Shown here: piece after piece, positions 1-8,425 of the stretch
Layout of the letters: every line of letters begins with the position of its first letter
Position numbering within the stretch: position 1 is the stretch's first letter
DNA from: Pseudolysobacter antarcticus
GTDB taxonomy: Bacteria; Pseudomonadota; Gammaproteobacteria; Xanthomonadales; Rhodanobacteraceae
Direction of reading: 5' to 3'
NCBI RefSeq assembly: GCF_004168365.1
Contig: NZ_CP035704.1
Coordinates: forward strand, 2,108,001 to 2,172,000
Length of the DNA: 64,000 nucleotides
Notes under the pieces: generated by a model
Seen by the model: only the letters and a program-made list of their open reading frames with translations
Databases searched by the model: none
What the model was told of the DNA's origin: nothing
Made by a program: the position numbers and the translations under genes

Positions 1-1
1 G

Positions 2-364
2 CAACTCGGCAAGAGCAGTTACGAGGTCAAGACACGCATCGATGCCAACGCTACGCCTGCGCTGCGCACGGCTACGGGTGTGGCAATCAATTTCAGCGGC
101 AAGGAGCCTGCGGCAGCGAGCGCGGAGCGCACGTCTCTGGAAAAGCAGCTCAACGATGCGCATACCATCACCGCCACCGTCGCGGTGAGGCAATTGGAGT
201 TGAACGATTTGATTTACGTTGGCTCGGATAGTGCGGTTGTGGTGCGACGTTCGGGTTCGAGCCTGTTGCGTTTCTGGCTGGTTGGCGACATTGATCTGGG
301 CCAGAGTGGCGTGGCACGCGAGAGCAACGGCAAATATCGTGTGCGCAGTGATACTTTGAAATAA
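2..364 (+). CDS. 3' end of an unrecognised protein gene (5' end outside window)
   Basis: The reading frame is open from the first bases of the window to a TAA at 362-364, so this is the C-terminal ~120 residues of a longer protein. I do not recognise the family. The visible part is mixed polar and beta-strand-like, with alternating hydrophobic residues around VAVRQLELNDLIYVGSDSAVV and a short hydrophobic stretch LLRFWLVGDIDLG near the end. No catalytic motif is evident. An internal ATG at 80 is in frame, but nothing marks it as the true start. The gene converges on maf across a strong inverted repeat. Confidence 0.55.
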   Translation, partial: QLGKSSYEVKTRIDANATPALRTATGVAINFSGKEPAAASAERTSLEKQLNDAHTITATVAVRQLELNDLIYVGSDSAVVVRRSGSSLLRFWLVGDIDLGQSGVARESNGKYRVRSDTLK

Positions 365-370
365 TCGATT

Positions 371-412
371 GCCCGAGCCTCTACTTGCCAAGCGGCAGGT
401 CGAGGCTCGGGC
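371..412. terminator. Inverted repeat between convergent genes, possible bidirectional terminator
   Basis: An 11-bp perfect inverted repeat (GCCCGAGCCTC at 371-381 and GAGGCTCGGGC at 402-412) flanks a smaller internal TGCC/GGCA stem. It lies between the unknown gene (+) and maf (-). No T-run follows on either strand, so it is either a non-canonical terminator or an RNA 3'-end stabilising hairpin. Confidence 0.4.
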
Positions 413-484
413 GGCGAATACAACTGCGTCACTTGGCACCAGTGACTGTTCGTACTCTTCCCCTCGAGCGGAACTGCGGGCAGC

Positions 485-1087
485 TTAAAAAAGCGCGATT
501 CCGGCAGTTCGCAACATGCGACTGAGAGCAATCAATGGCAGTCCGATCAGTGCGGTCGGATCTTCGGTTTGCATACGCTCGAACAACGCGATGCCCAGAC
601 CTTCGGCCTTGAAACTGCCGGCGCAATCGTAGGGTTTTTCAGCCTGCAGGTAGGCATCGATTTCTCCGCTGCCGAGGTTGCGGAAATAAACGAGCGTGCA
701 ATCGACGGCGTGTTGAATCCGGCCGTTGCGGCCATCGATCAGACATAGCGCGGTATGGAAACTTACAGTTTGTCCGCAGCACGCCAGTAGTTGCGCGCGC
801 GCGTTTTCATGATCGCCCGGCTTGCCCAGCATCCGCGTACCTAATGCGGCAACCTGATCGGAGCCGATCACGATCGCTCCGGGTCGAATAGCGGCCACGG
901 CATTTGCTTTCGCAATGGCTAGGCGCAAGGCGAGCGCCGCCGGAGTTTCGTCAGCAGATGCTGATTCATCGACATGCGGTGCGAGCTGGCTGAAGTTTTT
1001 GGTCAGGCGTTGCAGCAAGTCGCGCCGATAAATTGAGCTCGATGCGAGGATCAGATCGACGGCGCTGACGGGGCAAAAATCGCTCAT
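485..1087 (-). CDS. maf: Maf-family nucleotide pyrophosphatase (YceF-like)
   Basis: A 200-residue Maf/HAM1-fold protein. Such enzymes hydrolyse non-canonical or methylated nucleoside triphosphates (the YceF branch prefers m7GTP) to monophosphate and pyrophosphate in the cytoplasm. Visible signatures are the N-terminal LILASSSIYRRDLL substrate loop (12-25), the GSDQV motif (75-79) with the likely catalytic Asp77, YDCAGSFKAEGLG (153-165) and the IGLPL segment near 181-185. The start at 1087 (MSDF...) was chosen over an upstream ATG at 1132 because it gives the usual family length and puts the SSS motif near the N terminus. No strong Shine-Dalgarno is visible. The YceF assignment rests on overall resemblance only. 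Confidence 0.88.
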   Translation of the reverse strand: MSDFCPVSAVDLILASSSIYRRDLLQRLTKNFSQLAPHVDESASADETPAALALRLAIAKANAVAAIRPGAIVIGSDQVAALGTRMLGKPGDHENARAQLLACCGQTVSFHTALCLIDGRNGRIQHAVDCTLVYFRNLGSGEIDAYLQAEKPYDCAGSFKAEGLGIALFERMQTEDPTALIGLPLIALSRMLRTAGIALF

Positions 1088-1168
1088 CGATGAATGCCCG
1101 TCATAGACCTGAATTAATCCGGCGCTGTGCAAAAAATCGGATTGATCTTGAAGATTGAATCAGTCCGC

Positions 1169-2344
1169 TCAAACCAGCTCGACCGCCAATGCCGTGGCTT
1201 CGCCGCCGCCGATGCAGAGTGCCGCGATGCCGCGCTTGCCGCCACGTGCCTTGAGCGCATGCAACAGAGTCACAATCAGGCGCGCGCCGGATGCACCGAT
1301 CGGATGACCGAGCGCACAAGCACCGCCGTGGACATTGATTTTTTCGTGCGGAATACCGAGCTCCTTGATCGGCGCCATCGCGACGACGGCGAACGCTTCA
1401 TTGACTTCGAACAGATCGACATCGGCCACGCTCCAGCCAATCTGTTTAAGCAGCTTGTCGATTGCACTTACCGGCGCGGTCGTGAACCATTCCGGCTCCT
1501 GCGAGAACGTGGCATGGCCGACGATCCGTGCCAGTGGCGTCAGTCCGCGTTTTTTTGCCTCGGCTTCACTCATCACTATTGTTGCTGCAGCACCGTCGGA
1601 AATGCTCGACGAACCAGCTGCGGTCACGGTGCCATCTTTGCGAAACGCCGGTTTCAGCGTTGGAATCTTGGCGATGTCGGATTTACCGGGTTGCTCGTCG
1701 GTCGCGTATTCGACATCGCCCTTGCGTCCGGCAACTTTCACAGCAACGATTTCGGCGGCGAATGCGCCCGACGCGATCGCGGCTTGCGCGCGCCGAACTG
1801 ATTCGATCGTGTAGGCATCCTGCGCCTCGCGCGTGAAGCCGTATTTGTCGGCGGTGGCTTCGGCGAACACGCCCATCGACTGGCCGTCATACGGATTGGT
1901 CAGGCCATCCCAGGCCATATGATCAACCAGCTTTGCGTCGCCATAACGCAGGCCGGTGCGGGCTGCGACCATGTGCGGTGCATTCGTCATCGACTCCATA
2001 CCGCCAGCAACGATGATGCTGGCCGAGCCGGCTTTGATCAGATCGTTGGCCAGCATGATCGCCTTCATGCCCGAGCCGCAGACCTTGTTGATCGTCGTGC
2101 AGCCTGCCGATTTCGGCAGACCCGCCGCGAGCGCCGCTTGACGCGCCGGCGCCTGGCCGAGATTGGCGGGCAATACACAACCCATGATCACTTCGGATAC
2201 GTCGTCAGCCGCGACGCCGGATTGTTCCAGCGCGGCTTTGATCGCGGTGGCGCCGAGCGTCGTGGTGGGCACACCGGTGAACTGGCCGAGCATGGAACCG
2301 ATCGCGGTGCGCTTGGCGCCGACAATAACGATGGAATCAGACAT
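1169..2344 (-). CDS. atoB: Acetyl-CoA C-acetyltransferase (thiolase)
   Basis: A full-length (391 aa) thiolase II that joins or splits acetyl-CoA and acetoacetyl-CoA in the cytoplasm. The nucleophilic Cys89 lies in NKVCGSGMKA, the GGMESMTNAP loop follows, His347 is in GGACALGHPIGASGAR and the second catalytic cysteine Cys377 is in CIGGGEA. The start is supported by a GGAG Shine-Dalgarno about 6 bases upstream of the ATG. It lies 146 bp downstream of the isovaleryl-CoA dehydrogenase gene on the same strand, which fits acetoacetyl/acetyl-CoA metabolism at the end of leucine breakdown. PhaA-type use for polyhydroxybutyrate cannot be excluded, but no pha gene is in view. Confidence 0.93.
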   Translation of the reverse strand: MSDSIVIVGAKRTAIGSMLGQFTGVPTTTLGATAIKAALEQSGVAADDVSEVIMGCVLPANLGQAPARQAALAAGLPKSAGCTTINKVCGSGMKAIMLANDLIKAGSASIIVAGGMESMTNAPHMVAARTGLRYGDAKLVDHMAWDGLTNPYDGQSMGVFAEATADKYGFTREAQDAYTIESVRRAQAAIASGAFAAEIVAVKVAGRKGDVEYATDEQPGKSDIAKIPTLKPAFRKDGTVTAAGSSSISDGAAATIVMSEAEAKKRGLTPLARIVGHATFSQEPEWFTTAPVSAIDKLLKQIGWSVADVDLFEVNEAFAVVAMAPIKELGIPHEKINVHGGACALGHPIGASGARLIVTLLHALKARGGKRGIAALCIGGGEATALAVELV

Positions 2345-2490
2345 GGAATTCTCCGAGTTGTGAGGCGACCGCGCAGCGCGGCAGATAGCAGATTATCGCG
2401 CGCTGTCTGTTGCACTGGCAAACGCGGTAATAGGACGAGAGGTCAGGATTTCGAGTTATTCAAAAGCGGATGTTTTCGCAAATCTTAGCG

Positions 2491-3648
2491 TCACCATTTG
2501 CCGTGGAAGAGTTCGCGGCCAATCAGCATACGGCGGATTTCGTTGGTGCCCGCGCCGATTTCATAAAGTTTCGCATCGCGCAGAATTCGACCGGTCGGGT
2601 ATTCGTTGATATAACCGTTGCCGCCGAGACACTGAATCGCTTCGAGCGCAACCTTGACCGCATTCTGTGAGGCGTTGAGCAAACACGCCGCGGGATCGAT
2701 GCGCGACTTCACGCCACGATCAAAATCCTGCGCCACCAGATACGCAAATGCGCGCGAGGATTGCAGCGCGGTATACATGTCGGCAATCTTTGCCTGCATG
2801 ATGCCGAAGGTGCCAATCGGCGCGTTGAACTGCTTGCGTTCGCGTGTGTAGGGCAGGGCTATTTCGAGCGCCGCCTGCATCAGACCGATCGGGCCACCGG
2901 ATAACACCAGACGCTCGGTATCGAGGCCGCTCATGAGTACACGCACACCTTCGTTGACTTGGCCGACGATGTTTTCCGCGGGGATTTCGCAATCCTCGAA
3001 AACCAGTTCGCAGGTGTTAGAGCCGCGCATGCCGAGCTTGTCGAGCTTCTGCGCGGTGCTGAAACCTTTCATGCCTTTTTCGACGATGAAGGCGGTCATG
3101 CAGCGCGATCCCGCTGGGCGCGGTGCGGTGCGCATGTAGACCAGCAGCACATCGGCGTCGGGACCGTTGGTGATCCACATTTTTGAACCGTTGGCGAGCC
3201 AATGATCGCCCTTGAGTTCGGCACGGCAGGTCATCGAGCCGACGACATCCGAACCGGCGCCGGGTTCGCTCATCGCGAGTGCGCCGACATGTTCGCCGCT
3301 GCACAGTTTCGGGATGTATTTTTGGCGCTGAGCTTCATTGCCGTTGTGGAAAATATTTTGCACGCACAGATTAGAATGAGCGGCGTAGGAAAGGCCAACC
3401 GAGCCTGAGGCGCGCGAGATTTCCTCGACCGCGAGTTGGTGCGCCAGAAAACCCATGCCCGAGCCGCCGTATTCGGTCGGGATGGTGATGCCGAGCAGAC
3501 CCATGTCGCCGAATTTTTGCCACAGATCGCTGGGGAAAATATTGTCATGATCGATCAGATTGGCGCGCGGCGCGATTTCCTTTTCCGCAAACGCGTGCAC
3601 CGTTTCGCGCAGCAGATCGAGTTCTTCACCGAGGGGAAATGGACGCAT
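2491..3648 (-). CDS. ivd: Isovaleryl-CoA dehydrogenase
   Basis: A 385-residue acyl-CoA dehydrogenase that oxidises isovaleryl-CoA to 3-methylcrotonyl-CoA in leucine catabolism, using FAD and electron-transfer flavoprotein. The isovaleryl-specific feature is the catalytic glutamate on the internal helix: Glu245 in [12 protein letters not shown], as in known isovaleryl-CoA dehydrogenases, not at the C-terminal position used by most paralogues. FAD and substrate motifs [12 protein letters not shown] (123-134) and MWITNG (157-162) are present, as is the C-terminal [17 protein letters not shown] region. It shares its strand with the thiolase and leucine dehydrogenase genes. The methylcrotonyl-CoA carboxylase genes that would normally follow are not in this window. 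Confidence 0.93.
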   Translation of the reverse strand: MRPFPLGEELDLLRETVHAFAEKEIAPRANLIDHDNIFPSDLWQKFGDMGLLGITIPTEYGGSGMGFLAHQLAVEEISRASGSVGLSYAAHSNLCVQNIFHNGNEAQRQKYIPKLCSGEHVGALAMSEPGAGSDVVGSMTCRAELKGDHWLANGSKMWITNGPDADVLLVYMRTAPRPAGSRCMTAFIVEKGMKGFSTAQKLDKLGMRGSNTCELVFEDCEIPAENIVGQVNEGVRVLMSGLDTERLVLSGGPIGLMQAALEIALPYTRERKQFNAPIGTFGIMQAKIADMYTALQSSRAFAYLVAQDFDRGVKSRIDPAACLLNASQNAVKVALEAIQCLGGNGYINEYPTGRILRDAKLYEIGAGTNEIRRMLIGRELFHGKW

Positions 3649-3752
3649 GATATTTGGCCGTTGTTAAAAGAGTGGGATTGCTACAAAACGAGCCGCGCGG
3701 CAGCAGTTCCGGAATTTCCAAACGTGTTGCGCCAGCCGAGTAATTTCATGTG

Positions 3753-3796
3753 AAAAGCGCATCGCCGCTATCCTTGGGACAGAGCGATGCGCGTTT
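3753..3796 (-). terminator. Probable terminator downstream of leucine dehydrogenase
   Basis: An 8-bp inverted repeat (GCGCATCG at 3757-3764, CGATGCGC at 3785-3792) is followed on the minus strand by TTTT. The loop is long (20 nt) and the U-tract short, so termination is plausible but weak. Confidence 0.45.
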
Positions 3797-3843
3797 GTGT
3801 GTCGCGATCAATTCATTGGTAGGTGCAGAATTCTGCGCTGCAA

Positions 3844-4947
3844 TTATTGCCCGCGCATGCGACCGAGAAAACGTGGCGCGCCGTTGCCCATCGTCGGCAG
3901 TTTGATCTTGCCGATCGTGGCGATGCGATCTTCGGCGAGGCGATCTGCGGCGCGGAAAGTCGGGATCTTGTCACGCGCGGCGATCTGGAAAATCTTGCCG
4001 AGGTTGTAATAGATCGTGCGCATCATGCGCATCGCGCGTTCGCGGTTGTAACCGTCGATTTCGAGCGATACGTTCATCAGGCCGCCGGCGTTGACGGCGT
4101 AATCCGGTGCATACAGGATGCCGCGGGCTTCGAGTTCTTCGCCGATTTCATCGGTGGCGAGCTGGTTGTTCGCCGCGCCGCAGATGACCTTGCACTTGAG
4201 CCGTGGCAGCGTCGCTTCGTTGACCGTGCCACCGAGCGCGCACGGCGAATAGACGTCTGCATCGACGTCGTAGATATCATCGAGTCCGACCGCTTCGCAG
4301 CCATATTCGTCGACGCACTGTTGCACCGCATCCTTGTTGATGTCGGTGACAAATACCTTTGCGCCTTGCTCGCGCAACAACTTGACGAATTCCATGCCGA
4401 CGTGGCCCGTGCCTTGCACGGCGTAACTATATTTGCCGACGTCTTCGTTGCCGAACTTGGCATTCAACGAAGCCATCAGGCCCTGCAAAGTGCCGAAAGC
4501 CGTGAACGGCGACGGATCGCCCGAGCCGCCGTGCACCTGATGCACGCCAGTGACGTAGTCGGTTTCCTTGAGCACGTATTCCATGTCGTTGACATCGATA
4601 CCGACGTCTTCCGCGGTGATGTAGCGGCCATTGAGCGAGTTGACGAAACGGCCGAACGCGCGGAACAGCGCTTCGGATTTGTCCTTGGTCGGATCGCCGA
4701 TGATCACACCTTTGCCGCCACCGAGACTCAGTCCTGCGACCGCCGCCTTGTACGACATCCCGCGTGACAGACGCAGGACATCGTTGAGTGCTTCGGCTTC
4801 GGTCTTGTAGTTCCACATGCGCAATCCGCCCAAGGCTGGGCCGAGTACAGTGTTGTGGATGGCGATGATTGCCTTCAGGCCGGCATCTTTGTTGTGGCAG
4901 AACACAACTTGCTCGTGACCCGTGGTGGCGAGGGTTTCAAAGATCAT
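3844..4947 (-). CDS. ldh: Leucine (branched-chain amino acid) dehydrogenase
   Basis: A 367-residue Glu/Leu/Phe/Val dehydrogenase that deaminates leucine (also valine and isoleucine) to the 2-oxo acid with NAD+. Visible features are the GPALGGLRMW segment (37-46), catalytic lysines in SYKAAVAGLSLGGGKG (Lys67 and Lys79), the GGSGDPS segment, the Rossmann dinucleotide loop AVQGTGHVG, and NNQLATDEIG plus PDYAVNAGGLMNVS towards the C terminus. The frame extends upstream to 5124, but the start at 4947 matches the family length (about 365 aa) and has a GGAG Shine-Dalgarno about 12 bases upstream. The product, 2-oxoisocaproate, gives isovaleryl-CoA, the substrate of the neighbouring ivd product and the iso-fatty-acid starter. 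Confidence 0.92.
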   Translation of the reverse strand: MIFETLATTGHEQVVFCHNKDAGLKAIIAIHNTVLGPALGGLRMWNYKTEAEALNDVLRLSRGMSYKAAVAGLSLGGGKGVIIGDPTKDKSEALFRAFGRFVNSLNGRYITAEDVGIDVNDMEYVLKETDYVTGVHQVHGGSGDPSPFTAFGTLQGLMASLNAKFGNEDVGKYSYAVQGTGHVGMEFVKLLREQGAKVFVTDINKDAVQQCVDEYGCEAVGLDDIYDVDADVYSPCALGGTVNEATLPRLKCKVICGAANNQLATDEIGEELEARGILYAPDYAVNAGGLMNVSLEIDGYNRERAMRMMRTIYYNLGKIFQIAARDKIPTFRAADRLAEDRIATIGKIKLPTMGNGAPRFLGRMRGQ

Positions 4948-5229
4948 TACGCTGGAGCTCCAGAGTGAGTAAAGAAGTGATTCGATGCAGGCTTGAATGC
5001 GGCGCAAGACGTTGTCAATCAACCGCGCCACGCGCTCGACCAACACTATTGGCGGTCTCGCTTGCCTCGTAGGTAGACGTTGCATCCGGCATAGTTTAAT
5101 CCAAACACGACGCTGACCAATCATGTTTTGTTGCGCATGCGACTGGATTTTGGCTGGAGCAAGCGCTTAATAAACTTGAGCAGCTGACCGGCGAGTGGTG
5201 CTTGCGGTGCGAAAATTTTCGATTTTGTA

Positions 5230-5258
5230 TTGACGTGAATCGATTCGCTGGTGATAAT
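5230..5258 (+). promoter_or_regulatory. Sigma-70-type promoter for the tRNA-Arg(ACG) transcript
   Basis: TTGACG (5230-5235), a 17-bp spacer and GATAAT (5253-5258) form a near-consensus promoter. Just upstream is an AT-rich block with the palindrome CGAAAATTTTCG at 5211-5222, which resembles an UP element. Predicted transcription would begin about 100 bp before the first tRNA. Confidence 0.65.
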
Positions 5259-5315
5259 TGCTGGCTCGCATCACCGGGTTGCTTCGCTTCGGCCAAGCTT
5301 TCAAGACGATGCGAG

Positions 5316-5341
5316 CTGAAACGGAGCCAAAACCGTTTCAG
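5316..5341 (+). repeat. Perfect 9-bp inverted repeat in the tRNA leader
   Basis: CTGAAACGG (5316-5324) and CCGTTTCAG (5333-5341) are separated by 8 bp and end 23 bp before the tRNA-Arg gene. It may be an operator or an RNA hairpin guiding 5' processing. No T-run follows. Confidence 0.55.
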
Positions 5342-5364
5342 GCAATACCGAAATCCGTTTTATT

Positions 5365-5441
5365 GCGCCCGTAGCTCAGCTGGATAGAGTACCTGGCTAC
5401 GAACTAGGTGGTCGGGAGTTCGAATCTCTCCGGGCGCGCCA
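5365..5441 (+). tRNA. tRNA-Arg (anticodon ACG)
   Basis: 77 nt including an encoded CCA. The acceptor stem GCGCCCG/CGGGCGC pairs fully, the anticodon stem CCTGG/CTAGG holds loop CTACGAA, and the T-arm contains GTTCGAATC. The A of the ACG anticodon is expected to be edited to inosine. Confidence 0.97.
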
Positions 5442-5446
5442 TTCCG

Positions 5447-5477
5447 ATAAAGGGTGCTTCGGCACCCTTTATTTTAT
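5447..5477 (+). terminator. Rho-independent terminator after tRNA-Arg(ACG)
   Basis: An 11-bp stem (ATAAAGGGTGC / GCACCCTTTAT) with a stable TTCG tetraloop is followed by a TTTTAT tract. It separates this tRNA from the next ones, which have their own promoter. Confidence 0.85.
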
Positions 5478-5557
5478 CGGCGACGGATTAATGGAATGTT
5501 GCAGGCCCGTCTGGCTGCAGATTCAGGTTTTTTTTGATGTGCGTAAGCGACTCCAGA

Positions 5558-5586
5558 TTGACGCGATACCGGCCTGTACGTAGTAT
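5558..5586 (+). promoter_or_regulatory. Sigma-70-type promoter upstream of tRNA-Pro
   Basis: TTGACG (5558-5563), a 17-bp spacer and TAGTAT (5581-5586) lie about 50 bp before the tRNA-Pro gene. Transcription may continue through the following tRNAs, because no terminator is evident until tig. Confidence 0.65.
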
Positions 5587-5636
5587 TCGACCCAGGTTTG
5601 TAGCGCGCTGACGAGTCGTAAAGTTCTGGATCCGAA

Positions 5637-5713
<77 letters not shown>

Positions 5714-5804
5714 GATCCGGATCGCGCAGGAGTTTTGAAAGGTGTGGCAGGAAGCTGCATGTGGTCGCGTCAAGGAGGTTCGTGCCTTACACTGTTCGGG
5801 CTTT

Positions 5805-5881
5805 GCGCCCGTAGCTCAATCGGATAGAGCATCGGCCTTCTAAGCCGACGGTTGCAGGTTCGATTCCTGTCGGGCGCGCCA
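5805..5881 (+). tRNA. tRNA-Arg (anticodon TCT)
   Basis: 77 nt with encoded CCA. Acceptor stem GCGCCCG/CGGGCGC is identical to that of the ACG isoacceptor, and the anticodon stem TCGGC/GCCGA holds loop CTTCTAA. It is the first of three tightly packed tRNA genes. Confidence 0.97.
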
Positions 5882-5898
5882 GTACGAATGGTTTCAAT

Positions 5899-5975
5899 GG
5901 TGAGCGTAGCTCAGTCGGTAGAGCTCCGGATTGTGATTCCGGCGGTCGTGGGTTCGAGCCCCATCGTTCACCCCA
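5899..5975 (+). tRNA. tRNA-His (anticodon GTG)
   Basis: The extra 5' G(-1) at 5899 pairs with discriminator C73, as expected for tRNA-His. Acceptor stem GTGAGCG/CGTTCAC (one G-T pair), anticodon stem CCGGA/TCCGG with loop TTGTGAT, CCA encoded. Confidence 0.97.
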
Positions 5976-5988
5976 GTTTCAAGCAAGT

Positions 5989-6064
5989 GGGCCGTTAGCT
6001 CAGTTGGTAGAGCAGGAGACTCTTAATCTCTTGGTCGTAGGTTCGACTCCTACACGGCCCACCA
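5989..6064 (+). tRNA. tRNA-Lys (anticodon CTT)
   Basis: 76 nt with encoded CCA. Acceptor stem GGGCCGT/ACGGCCC, anticodon stem GGAGA/TCTCT around loop CTCTTAA. It reads AAG codons, the commoner lysine codon in this GC-rich DNA. Confidence 0.96.
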
Positions 6065-6145
6065 CTTATCTCGACAGTATCCAGTAACGCCTGCGCAAGG
6101 CTGGTACATCCCCAAGCAGAATTCATACTACAATCCCGGATGTAA

Positions 6146-6230
6146 GCGAATGTGGCGGAATTGGTAGACGCACCAGATTTAGGTTCTGGCGGGGTAACCC
6201 GTGAGAGTTCGAGTCTCTCCTTTCGCACCA
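6146..6230 (+). tRNA. tRNA-Leu (anticodon TAG)
   Basis: 85 nt class II tRNA with a long variable arm and encoded CCA. Anticodon stem CCAGA/TCTGG around loop TTTAGGT. It ends 77 bp before tig. Confidence 0.96.
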
Positions 6231-6307
6231 CCCAATGACACAGCGCAGAGATGGCGGCCAACTACCAGGCGCGTCATACCTTCGCGTTTTTCCAGTTAGG
6301 AGCCAGC

Positions 6308-7606
6308 ATGCAAATTTCGGTTGAAAACGTGGGCAAACTTGAGCGCAAACTGACGGTAAAACTACCGGCAGAACAGCTCGATTCGCAGGTCAGAACACGA
6401 CTGCAGGAAATGGGCCGCAACATCCGCCTGAAGGGTTTCCGTCCCGGCAAGATTCCACCGAAAGTGATTGAGCAGCGTTTCGGCGCGCAAGTGCGCGGCG
6501 AAGCCTTCAACGAGCTCGTGCGCAACAGCTTCCAGTCCGCCGTCGACGATCAAAAGTTGCGTCCGGCGATGGCGCCGTCGATTTCGACCACGGGTCAATC
6601 GAACAATGGCGAAATCGAATATGTCGCCACCTTTGAAGTGCTGCCCGAGATCGCCAAGATCGATGTCAGCACGCTCTCAGTGACCAAGCCGACCGCCAGC
6701 GTGACCGATGTGGATGTCGATCAGATGATCGATACCTTGCGTCAACAGCGCCGCAGCTGGACACCGGTTGAGCGCGCCGCGCAGGTTGGCGACATGGTGT
6801 TGTTCGAATATTCCGCGCAATCCGGCGATGCACGCCATCCTGCCGAAGGTTTTGATCGCGTCGGCACGGTGATCGGTTCCGGTGCGATGTTTGCCGAATT
6901 TGAAAACGCCTTGGTCGGTTTGAAAGGTGGCGAAGACAAAAAAGTCGAACTCACTTTCCCGGCGGATTTCCGCGTCGCTGAATTGGCTGGCAAGCATGCA
7001 GAAGTGGAGTTCAAGGTGTCGCGCGTGCAGGAAGCGCAGATGCCGGAACTCGACGATGTATTTGTCGCCAGCTTCGGTGTGAAAGAAGGCGGTATTGAGC
7101 GTTTCCGCGAAGATGTGCGCGCCAATCTCGAGCGCGAACTCAAGGCCACATTGTCGGCGCGCCTGAAAAACGAAGTCGTGCAGAAACTGGTGGCGGCGTA
7201 TGCCGATTTGGAACTGCCGCAAAGCATGATCGCCGCCGAGGCGCGCGCACTGGCACAGCAGGCCGAAGCGCAGGCACGCCAGGCCGGACAAAATATCAAC
7301 CAGCCACCGGAAGCCTATGCCGCGATCGCGCAGCAGCGCGTTTCTGCCGGGGTTCTGATTGGCGAAATCGCACGACAGAATGATCTGCGTCTGGACTCGC
7401 GTCGTGTTGCTGAAACCCTTTCGGCGATTGCTTCGACTTACGAAGAGCCGGAACGCGTAGTTGAACTTTACTCGAACGATCCCCAACTGATGAGCGGACT
7501 GCAGAGTCGTGTTCTCGAAGACCAGGTAGCGGATTGGGTTGCCAATCATGCTCAGGTCAGCGAGCAGGCTTTGAGCTTCAGCGAGGTCATGCGTCCCAAC
7601 GCGTGA
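6308..7606 (+). CDS. tig: Trigger factor, ribosome-associated chaperone and peptidyl-prolyl isomerase
   Basis: A 432-residue trigger factor that binds the ribosome exit tunnel and shields nascent chains. The N-terminal ribosome-docking signature GFRPGKIP is at 43-50, the central FKBP-like isomerase domain covers about 150-245, and the C-terminal helical arms follow. The ATG at 6308 is preceded by a clear AGGAG at 6298-6302, while an upstream in-frame ATG at 6251 lies directly behind the tRNA-Leu gene and is not needed. The gene precedes clpP and clpX, the conserved proteobacterial order, linking co-translational folding with degradation. Confidence 0.96.
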   Translation: MQISVENVGKLERKLTVKLPAEQLDSQVRTRLQEMGRNIRLKGFRPGKIPPKVIEQRFGAQVRGEAFNELVRNSFQSAVDDQKLRPAMAPSISTTGQSNNGEIEYVATFEVLPEIAKIDVSTLSVTKPTASVTDVDVDQMIDTLRQQRRSWTPVERAAQVGDMVLFEYSAQSGDARHPAEGFDRVGTVIGSGAMFAEFENALVGLKGGEDKKVELTFPADFRVAELAGKHAEVEFKVSRVQEAQMPELDDVFVASFGVKEGGIERFREDVRANLERELKATLSARLKNEVVQKLVAAYADLELPQSMIAAEARALAQQAEAQARQAGQNINQPPEAYAAIAQQRVSAGVLIGEIARQNDLRLDSRRVAETLSAIASTYEEPERVVELYSNDPQLMSGLQSRVLEDQVADWVANHAQVSEQALSFSEVMRPNA

Positions 7607-7617
7607 TCGAGTTTTCG

Positions 7618-7641
7618 GGAAATCCCGGTTGCGGGATTTCC
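7618..7641 (+). repeat. Perfect 10-bp hairpin between tig and clpP
   Basis: GGAAATCCCG and CGGGATTTCC flank a GTTG loop. Only TCTC follows, so it is a poor terminator. It may tune clpP expression or stabilise the tig mRNA end. It stops about 13 bp before the clpP Shine-Dalgarno. Confidence 0.6.
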
Positions 7642-7666
7642 TCTCATCATGATCGGGAGTTCGTTT

Positions 7667-8296
7667 ATGTCCAAGGTATTCGCACCGCAAGGCTTGAATA
7701 TGGTGCCGATGGTGGTCGAACAGACCTCCCGCGGCGAGCGCGCTTACGATATTTATTCGCGTCTGCTGAAAGAGCGCGTGATTTTCCTGGTCGGGCCCAT
7801 TGACGACTACGTGGCGAATGTCGTCGTCGCGCAGTTGTTGTTCCTCGAATCGGAAAATCCGGACAAGGACATCAATCTTTACATCAACAGCCCGGGTGGT
7901 TCGGTCACAGCCGGCATGGCGATCTACGACACCATGCAGTTCCTCAAGCCCGACGTGAGCACGATGTGCATCGGTCAAGCGGCCAGCATGGGGGCGTTAT
8001 TATTGACTGCGGGCGCCAAAGGCAAACGTTACAGCCTGCCGCATTCGCGCGTCATGATTCATCAGCCGCTCGGCGGTTTCCAAGGCCAGGCGACGGATAT
8101 CGAGATCCACACGCGTGAGATCCTGACGATTCGCGATCGCCTGAATTCGATCATGGCCAAGCACACCGGTCAGCCGATCGAGCGCATTGCGAAAGATACC
8201 GATCGCGATAATTTCATGAGCGCTCCGGACGCCCAGGCCTACGGTCTGATCGATGCCGTGCTCGAAAAGCGCCCGGCCGACGCAGCAAAAGTCTGA
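7667..8296 (+). CDS. clpP: ATP-dependent Clp protease, proteolytic subunit
   Basis: A 209-residue serine peptidase that forms the double-heptamer chamber of ClpXP and ClpAP. The catalytic triad is intact: Ser107 in GQAASMGA, His132 in VMIHQP and Asp181 in TDRDNF. The start at 7667 has a GGGAG ribosome-binding site 8 bases upstream, and an in-frame ATG at 7649 has no such support. Both partner unfoldases are in the window: clpX directly downstream and clpA at 55 kb. Confidence 0.97.
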   Translation: MSKVFAPQGLNMVPMVVEQTSRGERAYDIYSRLLKERVIFLVGPIDDYVANVVVAQLLFLESENPDKDINLYINSPGGSVTAGMAIYDTMQFLKPDVSTMCIGQAASMGALLLTAGAKGKRYSLPHSRVMIHQPLGGFQGQATDIEIHTREILTIRDRLNSIMAKHTGQPIERIAKDTDRDNFMSAPDAQAYGLIDAVLEKRPADAAKV

Positions 8297-8425
8297 TCAT
8301 TGTTGCGGCCGCGTCATAACATCTGTTTTCGTTTTGTGACACATCCCCTGCACCGGCGCTTGCCGGAGCGGGGGGCTATGCTATTCTGCGCTTGACATCA
8401 AATTGCAATGGACTCGGGATCTGGT

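Noticed and set aside
3823-4767. 314-codon plus-strand frame opposite leucine dehydrogenase
   Set aside because: The opposite strand has full leucine dehydrogenase motifs; this frame has no domain and is a codon-bias shadow.
5995-6261. 88-codon minus-strand frame across tRNA-Lys and tRNA-Leu
   Set aside because: It covers two tRNA genes in antisense; the RKERLELSR and CRSRTYDQE strings are typical tRNA-derived artefacts.
6677-7978. 433-codon minus-strand frame opposite tig and clpP
   Set aside because: It spans two certain genes and their gap, with no recognisable protein features.
8342-8376. GC-rich stem between clpP and clpX as a terminator
   Set aside because: The stem CCGGC/GCCGG is only 5 bp, with G-rich flanks and no T-run, so it is mentioned only with clpX.
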